64,000 bases of DNA from a virus (IMGVR_UViG_3300045970_000027:1-64000); one strand, 5' to 3'. Shown: positions 8,199-16,730, numbered from the stretch's first letter. The notes: a model not told the origin generated them from the letters alone. A program made the numbers and translations.

Positions 8199-8779
8199 CT
8201 GAGTACCTCGTCACCTACCGGAACGTCATGAAGGCCGTCACCGGGATGCCGAACGTCGGCCCCGAGCGCCAGATGGTCTTCAACGTGGTCTCCATGGCTG
8301 CCCTCTTCGCCGAGATGCGTATGTACGAGCGGGTCGTGGTCGACGTCGTCCTCTACGAGGACAGCGACGACAAGCCGGTCGTCCATGCCTCCCCGAGGCC
8401 AGCCGCCACAAACACGCCGCCTGCCCCGACCCCGCGCGACGTCCTCCACGCCATCGTCAAGTTCGTAGAGGTGCTCGATACCAACACGGCCGAGCGCTTC
8501 TCGACTGCCTACCCCAACCTCAAGCCGCCCACTCACGGCACCGAGCGTGGTCGTCGCTTCGTCAAGGTCGTACGGTCAGACGCTGGAGGTCAAGGCCAGC
8601 GCTTCGCGGAGTGTTTCGTAGACCTCACCAACGGTGACGTCATCAAGGCCGCTGGCTGGGCTGGCCCACAGCGTGACCGTGAAGGCAACCTCGCCGTCCG
8701 GTACAACCTGCTGGACGACGCAAGCCGCGACAGCCTGTACGCCAAGGCTGGCAAGGTCAGTGGCTACCTCTACGCCTGA
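8195..8779 (+). CDS. Hypothetical two-domain protein
   Basis: 194 codons from ATG 8195. An N-terminal beta-rich part is joined by a Pro/Ala/Thr linker (residues 68-85) to a C-terminal domain with FVDLTNGDVIKAAGW, as found in phage proteins of unknown function. No catalytic motif seen. It ends before a short gap with a palindrome. Confidence 0.6.
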   Translation: MTEYLVTYRNVMKAVTGMPNVGPERQMVFNVVSMAALFAEMRMYERVVVDVVLYEDSDDKPVVHASPRPAATNTPPAPTPRDVLHAIVKFVEVLDTNTAERFSTAYPNLKPPTHGTERGRRFVKVVRSDAGGQGQRFAECFVDLTNGDVIKAAGWAGPQRDREGNLAVRYNLLDDASRDSLYAKAGKVSGYLYA

Positions 8780-8811
8780 CCCTGTCACTCCAACTAACAC
8801 TCCGACTGACA

Positions 8812-8824
8812 TTCACACTGTGAA
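8812..8824. promoter_or_regulatory. 13-bp palindrome TTCACACTGTGAA
   Basis: Intergenic; the SD sequence AAAGGAAA starts within its last bases and ATG 8834 follows. Confidence 0.85.
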
Positions 8825-8833
8825 AGGAAACTG

Positions 8834-9070
8834 ATGGTTGACACCGAGACCACACCCAAGCCGAGCCTGACCGCACACGACAGGTGCTGCGCTACCGCGA
8901 ACGGGACCGAGGCCGCACAGGTCATCGTGACCATCGGTGAGGGTGAGCCGCTCCTCTTCTGCGGCCATCACTACGACAAGCATGCAGCCGCGCTGGACAC
9001 CTTCGGCGCGGTCGTCATCGACACCCGCAACACGACGCCGACCAACCGGCAGCAGGGAGACCACCAGTGA
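8834..9070 (+). CDS. Small CC/CGHH-motif protein common in actinophages
   Basis: 78 codons from ATG 8834. Contains DRCC near residue 18 and LLFCGHHYDKH near residues 41-51, a metal-binding layout typical of a small conserved actinophage protein family of unknown function. Coupled to the next gene by GTGA. Confidence 0.6.
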   Translation: MVDTETTPKPSLTAHDRCCATANGTEAAQVIVTIGEGEPLLFCGHHYDKHAAALDTFGAVVIDTRNTTPTNRQQGDHQ

Positions 9071-9648
9071 CCTACAACCGATTCGCCAAGCGCCGTGTCA
9101 TCCCTGCGGCTGAGATCGTCGCCTACCTCGACGCCAACCCCGAGTTCAAGGCTCTGGAGAAGAGCGGCGTCGGCATCCTGCAGGACTTCTGGTTCAACAT
9201 CCACAAGTGGGGGAAGTTGACGCCGAAGCAGGAGGAGGTCGCCCGCCGCATCCTGACTGAGAACGCCGAGAAGGAGGCGAACAAGGAGACCAAGCGCGCC
9301 GAGGTCATCGAGGCCATCCGTACGGGCGCGATCCAAGGCGTGCCAGCCGGTCGTGAGCGTCGTGTCGAGGGCGAGGTTCTCGGCATGAAGTGGCGCGACA
9401 CCGCGTTCGGGACCGTCCTCAAGATGAGGGTCAAGGCCGACGAGGGATGGACTATCTACGGGACCGTCCCCGCTCGCTGGCACGACAACCCCGACGAGGA
9501 CGAGAACCTCCACCCCGGCGACAAGGTCGCCTTCTACGCAGAACTCAGCGCTGCCGAGGACGACCCGTCCTTCGGCTTCTACAAGCGACCGAAGATGTTC
9601 AAGCGAACCTTCGCCGCTCCCTTCGTCAAGGAAGAGGTAACAGCGTGA
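9067..9648 (+). CDS. Hypothetical protein with possible OB-like C-terminal domain
   Basis: 193 codons from GTG 9067. The N-terminal half is a charged helix, with a long run of Glu/Lys/Arg (residues 60-85). The C-terminal half (RVEGEVLGMKW ... GDKVAFYAEL) reads like a small beta-barrel that may bind nucleic acid. Coupled to the next gene. Confidence 0.6.
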   Translation: MTYNRFAKRRVIPAAEIVAYLDANPEFKALEKSGVGILQDFWFNIHKWGKLTPKQEEVARRILTENAEKEANKETKRAEVIEAIRTGAIQGVPAGRERRVEGEVLGMKWRDTAFGTVLKMRVKADEGWTIYGTVPARWHDNPDEDENLHPGDKVAFYAELSAAEDDPSFGFYKRPKMFKRTFAAPFVKEEVTA

Positions 9649-9821
9649 CCGAGCAGGACGAGTACAACTACCCCGAGTACGGACAAGGCTGGCGGTCCAT
9701 CCTCTGCCGTGTCTACAACGGCAACATCGGCTGGCGCATCCTCTCGCTCGTCCGACTGGACAGTGCGTTCTACGACCTCCACCGGAAGTACTGCCCAGAC
9801 CTTGAGGACTGGGAACGGTGA
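9645..9821 (+). CDS. Small hypothetical protein (58 aa)
   Basis: GTG 9645 overlaps the previous stop (GTGA); 58 codons, aromatic-rich and acidic at the N-terminus with two cysteines. Its TGA overlaps the GTG of the next tiny gene. No family recognised. Confidence 0.55.
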   Translation: MTEQDEYNYPEYGQGWRSILCRVYNGNIGWRILSLVRLDSAFYDLHRKYCPDLEDWER

Positions 9822-9916
9822 GCCGCAACAAACTCACCCGCGCCGACCGTCAGGCCGCGTGGGCCATCCCGCTGCTGGTACTCACCGCAGCGTTCCTCAC
9901 CTACCTCTGGAGGTAG
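9818..9916 (+). CDS. Tiny single-pass membrane protein (32 aa)
   Basis: GTG 9818 overlaps the preceding TGA. A basic N-terminus (SRNKLTRADRQ) is followed by a hydrophobic helix from residue 15 to 30 and ends LWR. The layout predicts a cytoplasmic N-terminus. Stop codon sits inside the SD (GGAGGTAG) of the next gene. Confidence 0.5.
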   Translation: MSRNKLTRADRQAAWAIPLLVLTAAFLTYLWR

Positions 9917-9918
9917 CA

Positions 9919-10245
9919 ATGACCACCATCTACACCGTCGTCCTGCGGGTCGACAAGCACGACGACTTCAATGACATCGTCCCCGGCTACGACAGCGAGG
10001 ACTGCATCGAGGTCTGGGGCATCTTCACCAACCGCGAGGATGCCTACGCCTTCCGCGCCGAGTGCGACAAGGTCTACGTCGAGCGGCTCAAGGCATACGG
10101 TCGCTTCTCGCCCTACGGCCACATCACGTTCGATGTGCAGATCCCCCGCTGGGATGACAGCCGCTCCACCGAGGTCGGCTACAACCGCGTGTACAACGCC
10201 CAGCGCGCCGTCCTCAACTACTTCCCCGAGGACGACGATGACTGA
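9919..10245 (+). CDS. Hypothetical acidic protein
   Basis: 108 codons from ATG 9919 with GGAGGT upstream. Starts with a beta strand (TIYTVVLRVD) and ends in an acidic tail EDDDD; no catalytic motif. Overlaps the next gene by 8 nt. Confidence 0.6.
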   Translation: MTTIYTVVLRVDKHDDFNDIVPGYDSEDCIEVWGIFTNREDAYAFRAECDKVYVERLKAYGRFSPYGHITFDVQIPRWDDSRSTEVGYNRVYNAQRAVLNYFPEDDDD

Positions 10246-10588
10246 GACCATCACGGTCATCCAACTCACCACGCCGTGTGGGTTCTGCATGACAGGAGCG
10301 CACACCAACTGCCGCATCGAGACCAGCCCGTGGTTCGGGAAGGTCTGGCGCTGCGGCTGCGAGTGTGACAAGTCGAAGGTCGAGCGCGTTCACACTGTGA
10401 ACGTTCCGACCATGCGGCCTGCTCGCGTGGTCGCCCTCCCCGAGGTCGAGCCAGCACCAGCACCAGTCAGCAAGCGACAGCGCCGCAAGGATGCCAAGGT
10501 CACCGCCGCAGCACAGGAAGTGCTGGACGAGATCATGGCGAGCGACGAGGTCCAAGACGAACTGAGGAAGTTCGATGATCAGCCCTGA
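10238..10588 (+). CDS. Zinc-ribbon-like hypothetical protein
   Basis: 116 codons from ATG 10238. N-terminal Cys residues CGFC and CGCEC with intervening His form a likely zinc site; the C-terminal half is a charged helix. The codons for VHTVNV are the 13-bp palindrome 10389-10401, so the protein tolerates the site in the middle of the chain. Confidence 0.6.
   Translation: MTETITVIQLTTPCGFCMTGAHTNCRIETSPWFGKVWRCGCECDKSKVERVHTVNVPTMRPARVVALPEVEPAPAPVSKRQRRKDAKVTAAAQEVLDEIMASDEVQDELRKFDDQP
10389..10401. promoter_or_regulatory. 13-bp palindrome TTCACACTGTGAA, intragenic
   Basis: In the middle of a coding sequence, far from a start codon, as expected of a stoperator rather than a simple promoter operator. 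Confidence 0.75.
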
Positions 10589-10772
10589 GGAACAGATCGA
10601 CCTCCGGATGCTCTCCATCCTCGCCTTCACGGCGAGAGAGGGTCCACTCCACTCCGAGTTGGAAGACTTCCCAGTCTGGAAGCGAGCAGCCGTAGCGGTC
10701 ACGCCACGGCAGCACCGCTGGCGGTGGTCGGTGTACGCACCGATCATCTCCTGCCTGTACGACACGCTGTAA
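10575..10772 (+). CDS. Small hypothetical protein (65 aa)
   Basis: 65 codons from ATG 10575, overlapping the previous gene by 14 nt, with CTGAGG-type purines upstream. Soluble, rich in Arg and Trp near the C-terminus. Last gene before the promoter of the MoxR/VWA pair. Confidence 0.55.
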   Translation: MISPEEQIDLRMLSILAFTAREGPLHSELEDFPVWKRAAVAVTPRQHRWRWSVYAPIISCLYDTL

Positions 10773-10856
10773 CTCGCACGGCACTTCTCAATGTCAGATC
10801 ACCCTGCTAGGGTGTAACTCCTCCCACACACCGAGCACACACGACAGGAGCACCAC
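10773..10856 (+). promoter_or_regulatory. Candidate promoter/operator before the MoxR-VWA genes
   Basis: TTCTCA and TAGGGT are 17 bp apart (about 10784-10812), matching the loose actinobacterial pattern TAnnnT for the -10. The -10 lies inside the inverted repeat CACCCT-GCT-AGGGTG, which could be an operator. An ACAGGAG ribosome site follows before ATG 10857. Confidence 0.45.
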
Positions 10857-12302
10857 ATGTCATTCGCCCTCTTCATCGAGACCGAGGCCACCCCACAGGG
10901 CAAGCCGCAGTACCTCGTCTTCCCGGCCAAGCCGGACGAGGCCGTCATCTTCTCCCGCATCACCGATGGCGGCAAGAAGGGCCTCAACGTCTGGAGGCCT
11001 GCCACCGCTATCAGCGAGACCCTCACGCTCACCCGTGAGCCGGTAGCCGTCGTCGTGACGAGCGCTGACGTCCTCCAGTACACGGTGACCGGCTTCCCGA
11101 AGGGGACGGCCACCAAGGCGCTCGCCGCCTTCCCGAGGTCACCCGAGACCACGGTCACGGTCGCCGATCTCGGTGACATCGTCCAGCGGGTGGCGACCTC
11201 CGACCTCACCCTGAACGCGTACATCCTCGACGGTCGCCGCGTGCGTCCGGTCGTCTTCGCGACCACACCGACACCGACCCCGTCCGGTGTCGTCACCCCT
11301 GCTGGTGCTGCCACCCCGGCCCCGCCCATCGAGGTCATCGTGCAGGACCCCGAGACGAAGGTCACCACGATCACCGTGCAGGCGACCCAGCCGACGCACG
11401 TCGTCCGGATGGCGCTCGTCCCCGACATCAAGGAGGCCAAGCGGTACATCCACCGCAAGGTCTCCGGTGTCTCGGACTTCTCGATCCTCGACTACGCCCG
11501 AGCGAACGGCCTCAACTGCCTCCTCTACGGACCGACTGGCTCTGCCAAGACGACCGTCGCGCGAGCGTTCGCGGCCAAGAACAACATGCCCGTCTTCATG
11601 GTCTCGGGGACGGTCTCACTTGAGGCATCGGCTCTCTTCGGTCGGTACATCCCCGACGGTGTCGGCGGCTTCGTCTGGCAGGACGGTGGCGTCACCGAAC
11701 TCGCCCGCAATGGTGGGATGCTGATTCTGGATGAGGTCAACTTCATCCCCAGCAAGATCGCCACGGTCCTCTTCAGCCTTCTGGCCGAGACCACCCGCTC
11801 GCTGACCCTGCTCGACCATAAGGGCGAGACCATCATGGCTCACCCCGATCTCATGATCGTCGCGACGATGAACCCGAACTACGTCGGGACGCAGGAGATG
11901 AACCAAGCCTTCCGCAACCGCTTCTCGTTGCAGATGGCGTGGGGCTACGACGACAAGGTCGAGAAGGTCCTCGTCCCCTTCAAGGCCCTCCGCGAACTCG
12001 CTGCCCAACTCCGTGAGTCGGAGGCAAAGCAGGAGATCATGACGCCGATCCCGACCAACGCGCTCATGGACTTCATCGAGATCAGCAAGGGTCTCGGCCT
12101 CGACTTCGCCATCAGCAACTTCCTCGCGAGGTTCGCTGATGACGAGATCAAGAAGGTCACCCTCGTCGTGGACGCACACCGCCTCAACATCGAGTCCGAC
12201 CTCTCCAAGGTCGCCCTCCCCGATGTCGAGGTCGATGAGGAAGAGGCAGCCGTCACGGTCGACCCCCTGCGCTCGCTGGCAGACATCGACCTCTCCCTCT
12301 AG
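10857..12302 (+). CDS. MoxR-type AAA+ ATPase
   Basis: 481 codons. An N-terminal region of about 190 residues with a Pro/Thr/Ala linker precedes the AAA+ core. Walker A is GPTGSAKTT (about residue 225), Walker B LILDEVN (about 289) and a sensor motif ATMNPNYVG (about 339), the layout of MoxR/CbbQ ATPases. Family members work with VWA-domain proteins as chaperones that activate or remodel target proteins; such a partner lies directly downstream. The two genes probably share a promoter. A hairpin containing a 13-bp palindrome follows. The N-terminal extension is unusual for the family and may choose the target. Confidence 0.85.
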   Translation: MSFALFIETEATPQGKPQYLVFPAKPDEAVIFSRITDGGKKGLNVWRPATAISETLTLTREPVAVVVTSADVLQYTVTGFPKGTATKALAAFPRSPETTVTVADLGDIVQRVATSDLTLNAYILDGRRVRPVVFATTPTPTPSGVVTPAGAATPAPPIEVIVQDPETKVTTITVQATQPTHVVRMALVPDIKEAKRYIHRKVSGVSDFSILDYARANGLNCLLYGPTGSAKTTVARAFAAKNNMPVFMVSGTVSLEASALFGRYIPDGVGGFVWQDGGVTELARNGGMLILDEVNFIPSKIATVLFSLLAETTRSLTLLDHKGETIMAHPDLMIVATMNPNYVGTQEMNQAFRNRFSLQMAWGYDDKVEKVLVPFKALRELAAQLRESEAKQEIMTPIPTNALMDFIEISKGLGLDFAISNFLARFADDEIKKVTLVVDAHRLNIESDLSKVALPDVEVDEEEAAVTVDPLRSLADIDLSL

Positions 12303-12311
12303 CACGACCGG

Positions 12312-12347
12312 GGGCGTTCACAGTGTGAAAGCCGTGAGCGCCCCCGC
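12312..12347 (+). terminator. Hairpin enclosing a palindrome between MoxR and VWA genes
   Basis: GGGGGCGTTCAC pairs with GTGAGCGCCCCC (one G-U) around a short loop; no U-run. It may cut transcription between the two genes or control the second. Confidence 0.45.
12317..12329. promoter_or_regulatory. 13-bp palindrome TTCACAGTGTGAA
   Basis: Embedded in the 5' arm and loop of the intergenic hairpin, 46 bp before ATG 12375. Confidence 0.75.
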
Positions 12348-12374
12348 CACAAACTCCTGACAGGAAGGCACACC

Positions 12375-14366
12375 ATGACTCAGTACGCCCCAATGCACAA
12401 CAGCCACTGGAAGGCTGGCAAGCAGTCGGAGGAGGAGATCCTCACCAAGCAGCAGCAGATCCGCGAGCGGCTCCTCTCAGTGACGGGGATCTACCAAGGT
12501 GCCGACCGCATCCTGACCGGCGAGAGGCTGCAGGTATGCCTGCAGGACGCCCCCGGCTCCCCGGCCGCATGGACTGACGGGACGACGATCTTCTTCAACA
12601 CGTCGGTCATCGAGAGTGTCGACGCCAACTCGATCCCCCGCATGCACGGGATGAACTTCCATGAGTTGGCCCACGTCCTCTACTCCCCCCGCAAGGGGAC
12701 CTCGCTCGTCTTCTGGATCATGGACAACGGCTACAAGCGTGCGGCCAACGTCCTTGAGGACCAGCGGATCGAGACCCTGCTCACCACCCGCTACCCGAGC
12801 ACGTCACCTTGGCTTCAGGCGACCGTGCTTCGGTGGGTACTGGTCGGTGGCGTAACCGATACCGGCTACCTCTGGGTGCGTGGACGCAAGTACCTCGACG
12901 GTCGCGTGCGTGGCGCTCTCCGCGCTGCCTTCGCCCGTCAGGATCTCCTCCCCGAGGTCGACGCCATCGTGGACGAGTACCGCACTCTCGCCTTCCCGGC
13001 CGACTACGAGAAGGCCAAGCCCCTCATCGAGCGCTACGCCGAGATCCTCCGCGAGGTCAACCCGCCTCAGAACGAAGACGGCCCCAGCGGTTGTGAGGGT
13101 CGCCCCGTCGACATCGACAAGGGACGCCCGAAGGGGCAGACCGAGCAGAAGCAGACCCGCGACAAGGCGAAGGATGGTGAGGACGAGGTCGAGCCTCAGC
13201 CGAAGCCTGAGTCGAAGGATGAGGACGCCGACGAGGCTGACGAGTCCGAAGGTCAAGGCGACGAGCAGGGCGACGAGTCCGATGAGGGCGACGAGTCCGA
13301 GGGTCAGGGTCAGGGCGACGCCGAGGGCGACGAGGCAGGAGAGGCTGGCGAGCCCAGCGACTCCGGCGAGTCTGACTCAGAGTCTGGCAAGGGTGAGCAG
13401 TCTGGCAAGGGCCAGAAGGGTCAGTCCGAGTCGGCCGACGCCAACGATGCCGAGCCTTCGGGTAACGCTGCTGGCAACGGGGCTGGCTCCAAGGAGAACA
13501 TCCTCAGGAACATCTGCGAGGACGTCCTCGATGAGATCCTCAACAGCGACGTCGTCAAGGAAGACATCCGGCAGACCCAGCGCACCCTGCGTGGGCTGAC
13601 CGGCTCCGACATCCTTGAGCGTGCGTCGTGGACTCCGCAGGAGCCGAACGTCGAGTTCGGTCTCAAGTTCGGGGAACTCTTCCGCTCCCTGAGCCGCCTC
13701 CTGCAGCAGGCCGATCCCGGCTGGCACGACCGTCAGGCGTCCGGCCGGATCAACGTCGACCGCTTCACCCGTGAGAAGGATTACGGGTCGGCGTTCGATA
13801 CGTGGGACGACGGTGTCCATGAGGCGTCCTCACTTGAGGTCGTCATTGCGGTTGACGAGTCGGGTTCGATGAACTCAGTTCGCAACCAGTCGATCTCGGC
13901 GATGTGGGTTCTCAAGCGCGCACTCGACAAGATCGGTGCGTCGGCGACCGTCCTCACGTTCGATGACTCCTCTCGCATCCTCTACCACCGGACCGAGCGG
14001 GCGACGACCGACGTGCGGTACTCGTTCCACGCTGGTGGGACGAACCCGGTCGACGCCTTCTCGCAGGCCGCTCGCATCTTCGCTGGCTCCGACAAGGCCC
14101 AGAAGGTGCTGATCGTCTTCACCGATGGTGAGTGGTACGCCGACTCCGATGAGGACGGCGTGTCGAGCGAGGAGTACATAGCGCGGCTCAACAGCGCTGG
14201 CGTCATCACCGCTCTCGGCTTCATCAAGTCGGGTGGCTACGGGAACTACGGGTCCAACAACAGCCACGGTGTGCAGATGCACCAGTCGGTGACTGTGGAC
14301 GACCTCGTCCCCTTCGTCAGCGGGATCGTCACCGAGTCGATCCGGCGCACGATGCGTCGTCGCTAG
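12375..14366 (+). CDS. VWA-domain protein with HELAH metalloprotease-like motif
   Basis: 663 codons from ATG 12375 with ACAGGAAGG upstream. Near residue 95 is MNFHELAHVL, an HExxH zinc motif. Residues about 250-370 are a long acidic Glu/Asp/Ser/Gly linker. The C-terminal third is a VWA domain with the MIDAS motif DESGSMNS (about residue 494) and a later FTDGEW. The arrangement (metal-site domain, acidic linker, VWA) resembles CobT-like partners of MoxR ATPases. Together with the ATPase upstream it forms a two-gene system. Target and peptidase activity are unknown. A perfect terminator hairpin follows. Confidence 0.8.
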   Translation: MTQYAPMHNSHWKAGKQSEEEILTKQQQIRERLLSVTGIYQGADRILTGERLQVCLQDAPGSPAAWTDGTTIFFNTSVIESVDANSIPRMHGMNFHELAHVLYSPRKGTSLVFWIMDNGYKRAANVLEDQRIETLLTTRYPSTSPWLQATVLRWVLVGGVTDTGYLWVRGRKYLDGRVRGALRAAFARQDLLPEVDAIVDEYRTLAFPADYEKAKPLIERYAEILREVNPPQNEDGPSGCEGRPVDIDKGRPKGQTEQKQTRDKAKDGEDEVEPQPKPESKDEDADEADESEGQGDEQGDESDEGDESEGQGQGDAEGDEAGEAGEPSDSGESDSESGKGEQSGKGQKGQSESADANDAEPSGNAAGNGAGSKENILRNICEDVLDEILNSDVVKEDIRQTQRTLRGLTGSDILERASWTPQEPNVEFGLKFGELFRSLSRLLQQADPGWHDRQASGRINVDRFTREKDYGSAFDTWDDGVHEASSLEVVIAVDESGSMNSVRNQSISAMWVLKRALDKIGASATVLTFDDSSRILYHRTERATTDVRYSFHAGGTNPVDAFSQAARIFAGSDKAQKVLIVFTDGEWYADSDEDGVSSEEYIARLNSAGVITALGFIKSGGYGNYGSNNSHGVQMHQSVTVDDLVPFVSGIVTESIRRTMRRR

Positions 14367-14372
14367 CAGTCA

Positions 14373-14398
14373 GGGGGTGCGTCAACCGGCGCACCCCC
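14373..14398 (+). terminator. Terminator hairpin after VWA gene
   Basis: GGGGGTGCG pairs perfectly with CGCACCCCC over an 8-nt loop; a 13-bp palindrome follows six bases later. Confidence 0.6.
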
Positions 14399-14403
14399 AA
14401 CCC

Positions 14404-14416
14404 TTCACAGTGTGAA
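14404..14416. promoter_or_regulatory. 13-bp palindrome TTCACAGTGTGAA
   Basis: Between a terminator hairpin and ATG 14426; AAAGGAA begins in its last bases. Confidence 0.85.
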
Positions 14417-14425
14417 AGGAATGTC

Positions 14426-14647
14426 ATGTCAGACCCGAGGTACGCCGATAGGTACGCGTACGACTACATCCCATCCATCCAGCCGCTGCCTACTGACAAC
14501 GCGCAGCAGTTCACCGTCCCGTTCAACGACCCGCGCTCGTTCGGGCGACCGACCGGGGATCCGTACCACAACAGCGGGGTCGACCCCGTCATGTTCGGTC
14601 TCGGGTTCTTCACCATGACCGCGATCATCAACTCCTTCCGTAGATAG
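14426..14647 (+). CDS. Small hypothetical protein with C-terminal hydrophobic helix
   Basis: 73 codons from ATG 14426, SD AAAGGAA. The N-terminal half is Tyr/Pro/Asp-rich and residues about 53-68 (PVMFGLGFFTMTAII) could insert in a membrane. Function unknown. Confidence 0.6.
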   Translation: MSDPRYADRYAYDYIPSIQPLPTDNAQQFTVPFNDPRSFGRPTGDPYHNSGVDPVMFGLGFFTMTAIINSFRR

Positions 14648-14716
14648 CCGCCACAAACGCGCCGCTCCAGCGGGGTCATCAGGGGCAGCACCTGACGGCG
14701 CACCATACGTAAGCCA

Positions 14717-14729
14717 TTCACACTGTGAA
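14717..14729. promoter_or_regulatory. 13-bp palindrome TTCACACTGTGAA
   Basis: Follows a hairpin-forming stretch (14660-14700) and precedes GAGAGGGAG and GTG 14748. Confidence 0.8.
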
Positions 14730-14747
14730 CGAAAGAGAGGGAGCATC

Positions 14748-15497
14748 GTGAAGATCGCAGAACTGAAGGTCGGGGACATCGTGCAGGTCTCCGGTACCGC
14801 GTCCAACTACAACTGCATCATCCTCGCCATCGGCCGCTGGGAGGCAAAGCCGTGGGAGGCCGACCCCAAGAGTGGTGGCTACGTCAAGCATACGTTCGCC
14901 GTGCGCGGCCGTGAGTACACGACCCAGCAGTGGTTCACCCACGACGCCAGCCTGACCCGCGACCGAGTGGTCTTGGCCGAGATGCGCGATGGTGGGTACG
15001 TCATCTCCAAGTCTGCCGCCGTAGTCCGCTACCCCGTCACCGATGACGACCGCATCCATACGATCCTGCATGGGGAGGCTGCGGCCAACGCGGAGGCGCT
15101 GAAGAACGATGCGATCAACGAAGTCCTCAGGTCGATGGTCAGCACCAAGATGGAGGTCCTCGCGGCCGTCGCAGGCTTCTCCAATAGGGATGCCGAGGGT
15201 TGGATGCACCGGTACAACAACCCGTTCTACGAGTTCCTGTCCGCCCTCAGGACGAAGGAGGACTTCATCCAGCAGATGTTCCTCCTCTGGATGAAGTACT
15301 CGCAGGCACGCGGGGAGACCATCAACGGGCTCGACCCGGCCGACCTCATCGAGCAGTACACCGATGTGATCAAGGAGCACCGGGCCATGACGGCCGAGCG
15401 GCCAGCCCTACTACAGAAGGCACGCGAGACCGCTGGCGTGCAGATCGGCTCAGACGAGTGGAACGCCCCCCTCACCCTCGATGGAGTAGCAGCATGA
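14748..15497 (+). CDS. Hypothetical protein with N-terminal beta domain
   Basis: 249 codons from GTG 14748 with GAGAGGGAG seven bases upstream. The opening AELKVGDIVQVSG is typical of a small SH3- or OB-like barrel; the rest is helical (RYNNPFYEFLSALRT). No catalytic motif. First gene of a run of four coupled genes to 16730. Confidence 0.6.
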   Translation: MKIAELKVGDIVQVSGTASNYNCIILAIGRWEAKPWEADPKSGGYVKHTFAVRGREYTTQQWFTHDASLTRDRVVLAEMRDGGYVISKSAAVVRYPVTDDDRIHTILHGEAAANAEALKNDAINEVLRSMVSTKMEVLAAVAGFSNRDAEGWMHRYNNPFYEFLSALRTKEDFIQQMFLLWMKYSQARGETINGLDPADLIEQYTDVIKEHRAMTAERPALLQKARETAGVQIGSDEWNAPLTLDGVAA

Positions 15498-15838
15498 ACG
15501 ACGACATCTTCGATCCATGGCCTACGACCGACAGCCTCGCGGAGTACAGGACCGTGATCGCCGCCATTGGTGCGTACAAGACCCCAGATGCCGGGAACGC
15601 CCTGCCTCCCCGCCAACTGCGGAAGTCACCGGACGACGAGTTCAACATCACCTTCATCGTCACCGTCAAGCGTGGGGACAAGAAGGGTGGCGTGGTCGAC
15701 CTCAACAACCGTCTAGTCAGGGAGGCACTCTCCACTCTGGCTAACGCCTACTTTGAGGGTGGGGAGACCATCGAGGGACTCGATAGCCACCCGTCGATCC
15801 TCGACACGCGGGTCTTCCCGGCGGGGCGTACGTCGTGA
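15494..15838 (+). CDS. Hypothetical protein
   Basis: 114 codons from ATG 15494 (ATGA overlap with upstream). Soluble, with a beta strand FNITFIVTVKRGDKK. The LAN codons at 15734-15744 carry a copy of the ACTCTGGCTAA element. No family recognised. Confidence 0.55.
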   Translation: MNDDIFDPWPTTDSLAEYRTVIAAIGAYKTPDAGNALPPRQLRKSPDDEFNITFIVTVKRGDKKGGVVDLNNRLVREALSTLANAYFEGGETIEGLDSHPSILDTRVFPAGRTS

Positions 15839-16344
15839 GCAGGGAGGTGGTCATCAAGTTCACCGTCTCCTTCCCTGAGGACGCGTTCTACGACTCGGAT
15901 GACAAGGAGATGTACGAGTACGCGCTACGGCACCTCGCCCGTTCGTTCTTCGATGCCGAGGGTGACATCCGAGCCGCCATGGCTAACGATAGGTGGGGTG
16001 CCGAGTGGTCGTGGCGGGAGGCCGACCGGTATACGTACGAAGAACTCGACCGAACGCCTCCACAACCACCGGCCGTCCTCACCACCTCAGCGGTGCAGAG
16101 CGCCGTCCAGAAGTTGAGGCAGCAGTCGTACGCCCAGATGTACCAACCCGCTGTCATCGGTGCCGACTTGTCGCACCTCATCGGGCACAACATGAGCGTC
16201 TACCTCGACCAGTACTCCGCTGCCGTCGAGCGCGAGGCCCCACCTGTCTTCGACCCGAACCGTATCGGTGAACTACTGGCCGAGAAGAAGGGGAAGACCT
16301 ACCCCGGCAAGACCGTCAAGTTCAACAGGAAGGGAAGCAAATGA
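15835..16344 (+). CDS. Hypothetical protein
   Basis: 169 codons from GTG 15835 (GTGA overlap). Acidic N-terminal half and a basic Lys-rich C-terminus (KKGKTYPGKTVKFNRKGSK). No motif recognised; the basic tail could contact nucleic acid. Confidence 0.55.
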   Translation: MSREVVIKFTVSFPEDAFYDSDDKEMYEYALRHLARSFFDAEGDIRAAMANDRWGAEWSWREADRYTYEELDRTPPQPPAVLTTSAVQSAVQKLRQQSYAQMYQPAVIGADLSHLIGHNMSVYLDQYSAAVEREAPPVFDPNRIGELLAEKKGKTYPGKTVKFNRKGSK

Positions 16345-16730
16345 GCGAGCGACCAGAAGTAGACCCAATCGACTACCTGCTGGCTGACCTCCACCGCGTC
16401 CTCTGCGGAGAGGGTGTCCACATGGGGCCGTGCCCCAACCCGCTGGCAGAGCAGGTCCTGCACAGGCCGTCCACGCGAATCTGGCTGGAGCGCGTCGTGT
16501 CCGGTGCCCGTGCTGATGAGCGTGAGAACTGGGAGCCGATGGTCCAAGCCCTGACCGACGAACTGCTGGCTAAGGATCAACCGCCAGATCCGAGCATGGG
16601 CGCTCAGTACCTCGCTGGCGTCAAGGCTGCGCGCGACGCGGTGGCTGCCACTGAACTGCGGGTGTTACACGCCAAGGGTGACGCCCTCGCCGCTATCGAC
16701 GGCCTTGGGGCTAGCGAGTCGCCTCTGTGA
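16341..16730 (+). CDS. Small protein of the ALAAID-tail family
   Basis: 129 codons from ATG 16341. Has CGEGVHMGPC (two Cys, one His) and a C-terminal DALAAIDGL. The tail recurs in the products at 18572 and 21092, so these are probably distant paralogues. Its 3' end overlaps the antisense Lsr2-like gene by 20 nt. Confidence 0.55.
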   Translation: MSERPEVDPIDYLLADLHRVLCGEGVHMGPCPNPLAEQVLHRPSTRIWLERVVSGARADERENWEPMVQALTDELLAKDQPPDPSMGAQYLAGVKAARDAVAATELRVLHAKGDALAAIDGLGASESPL

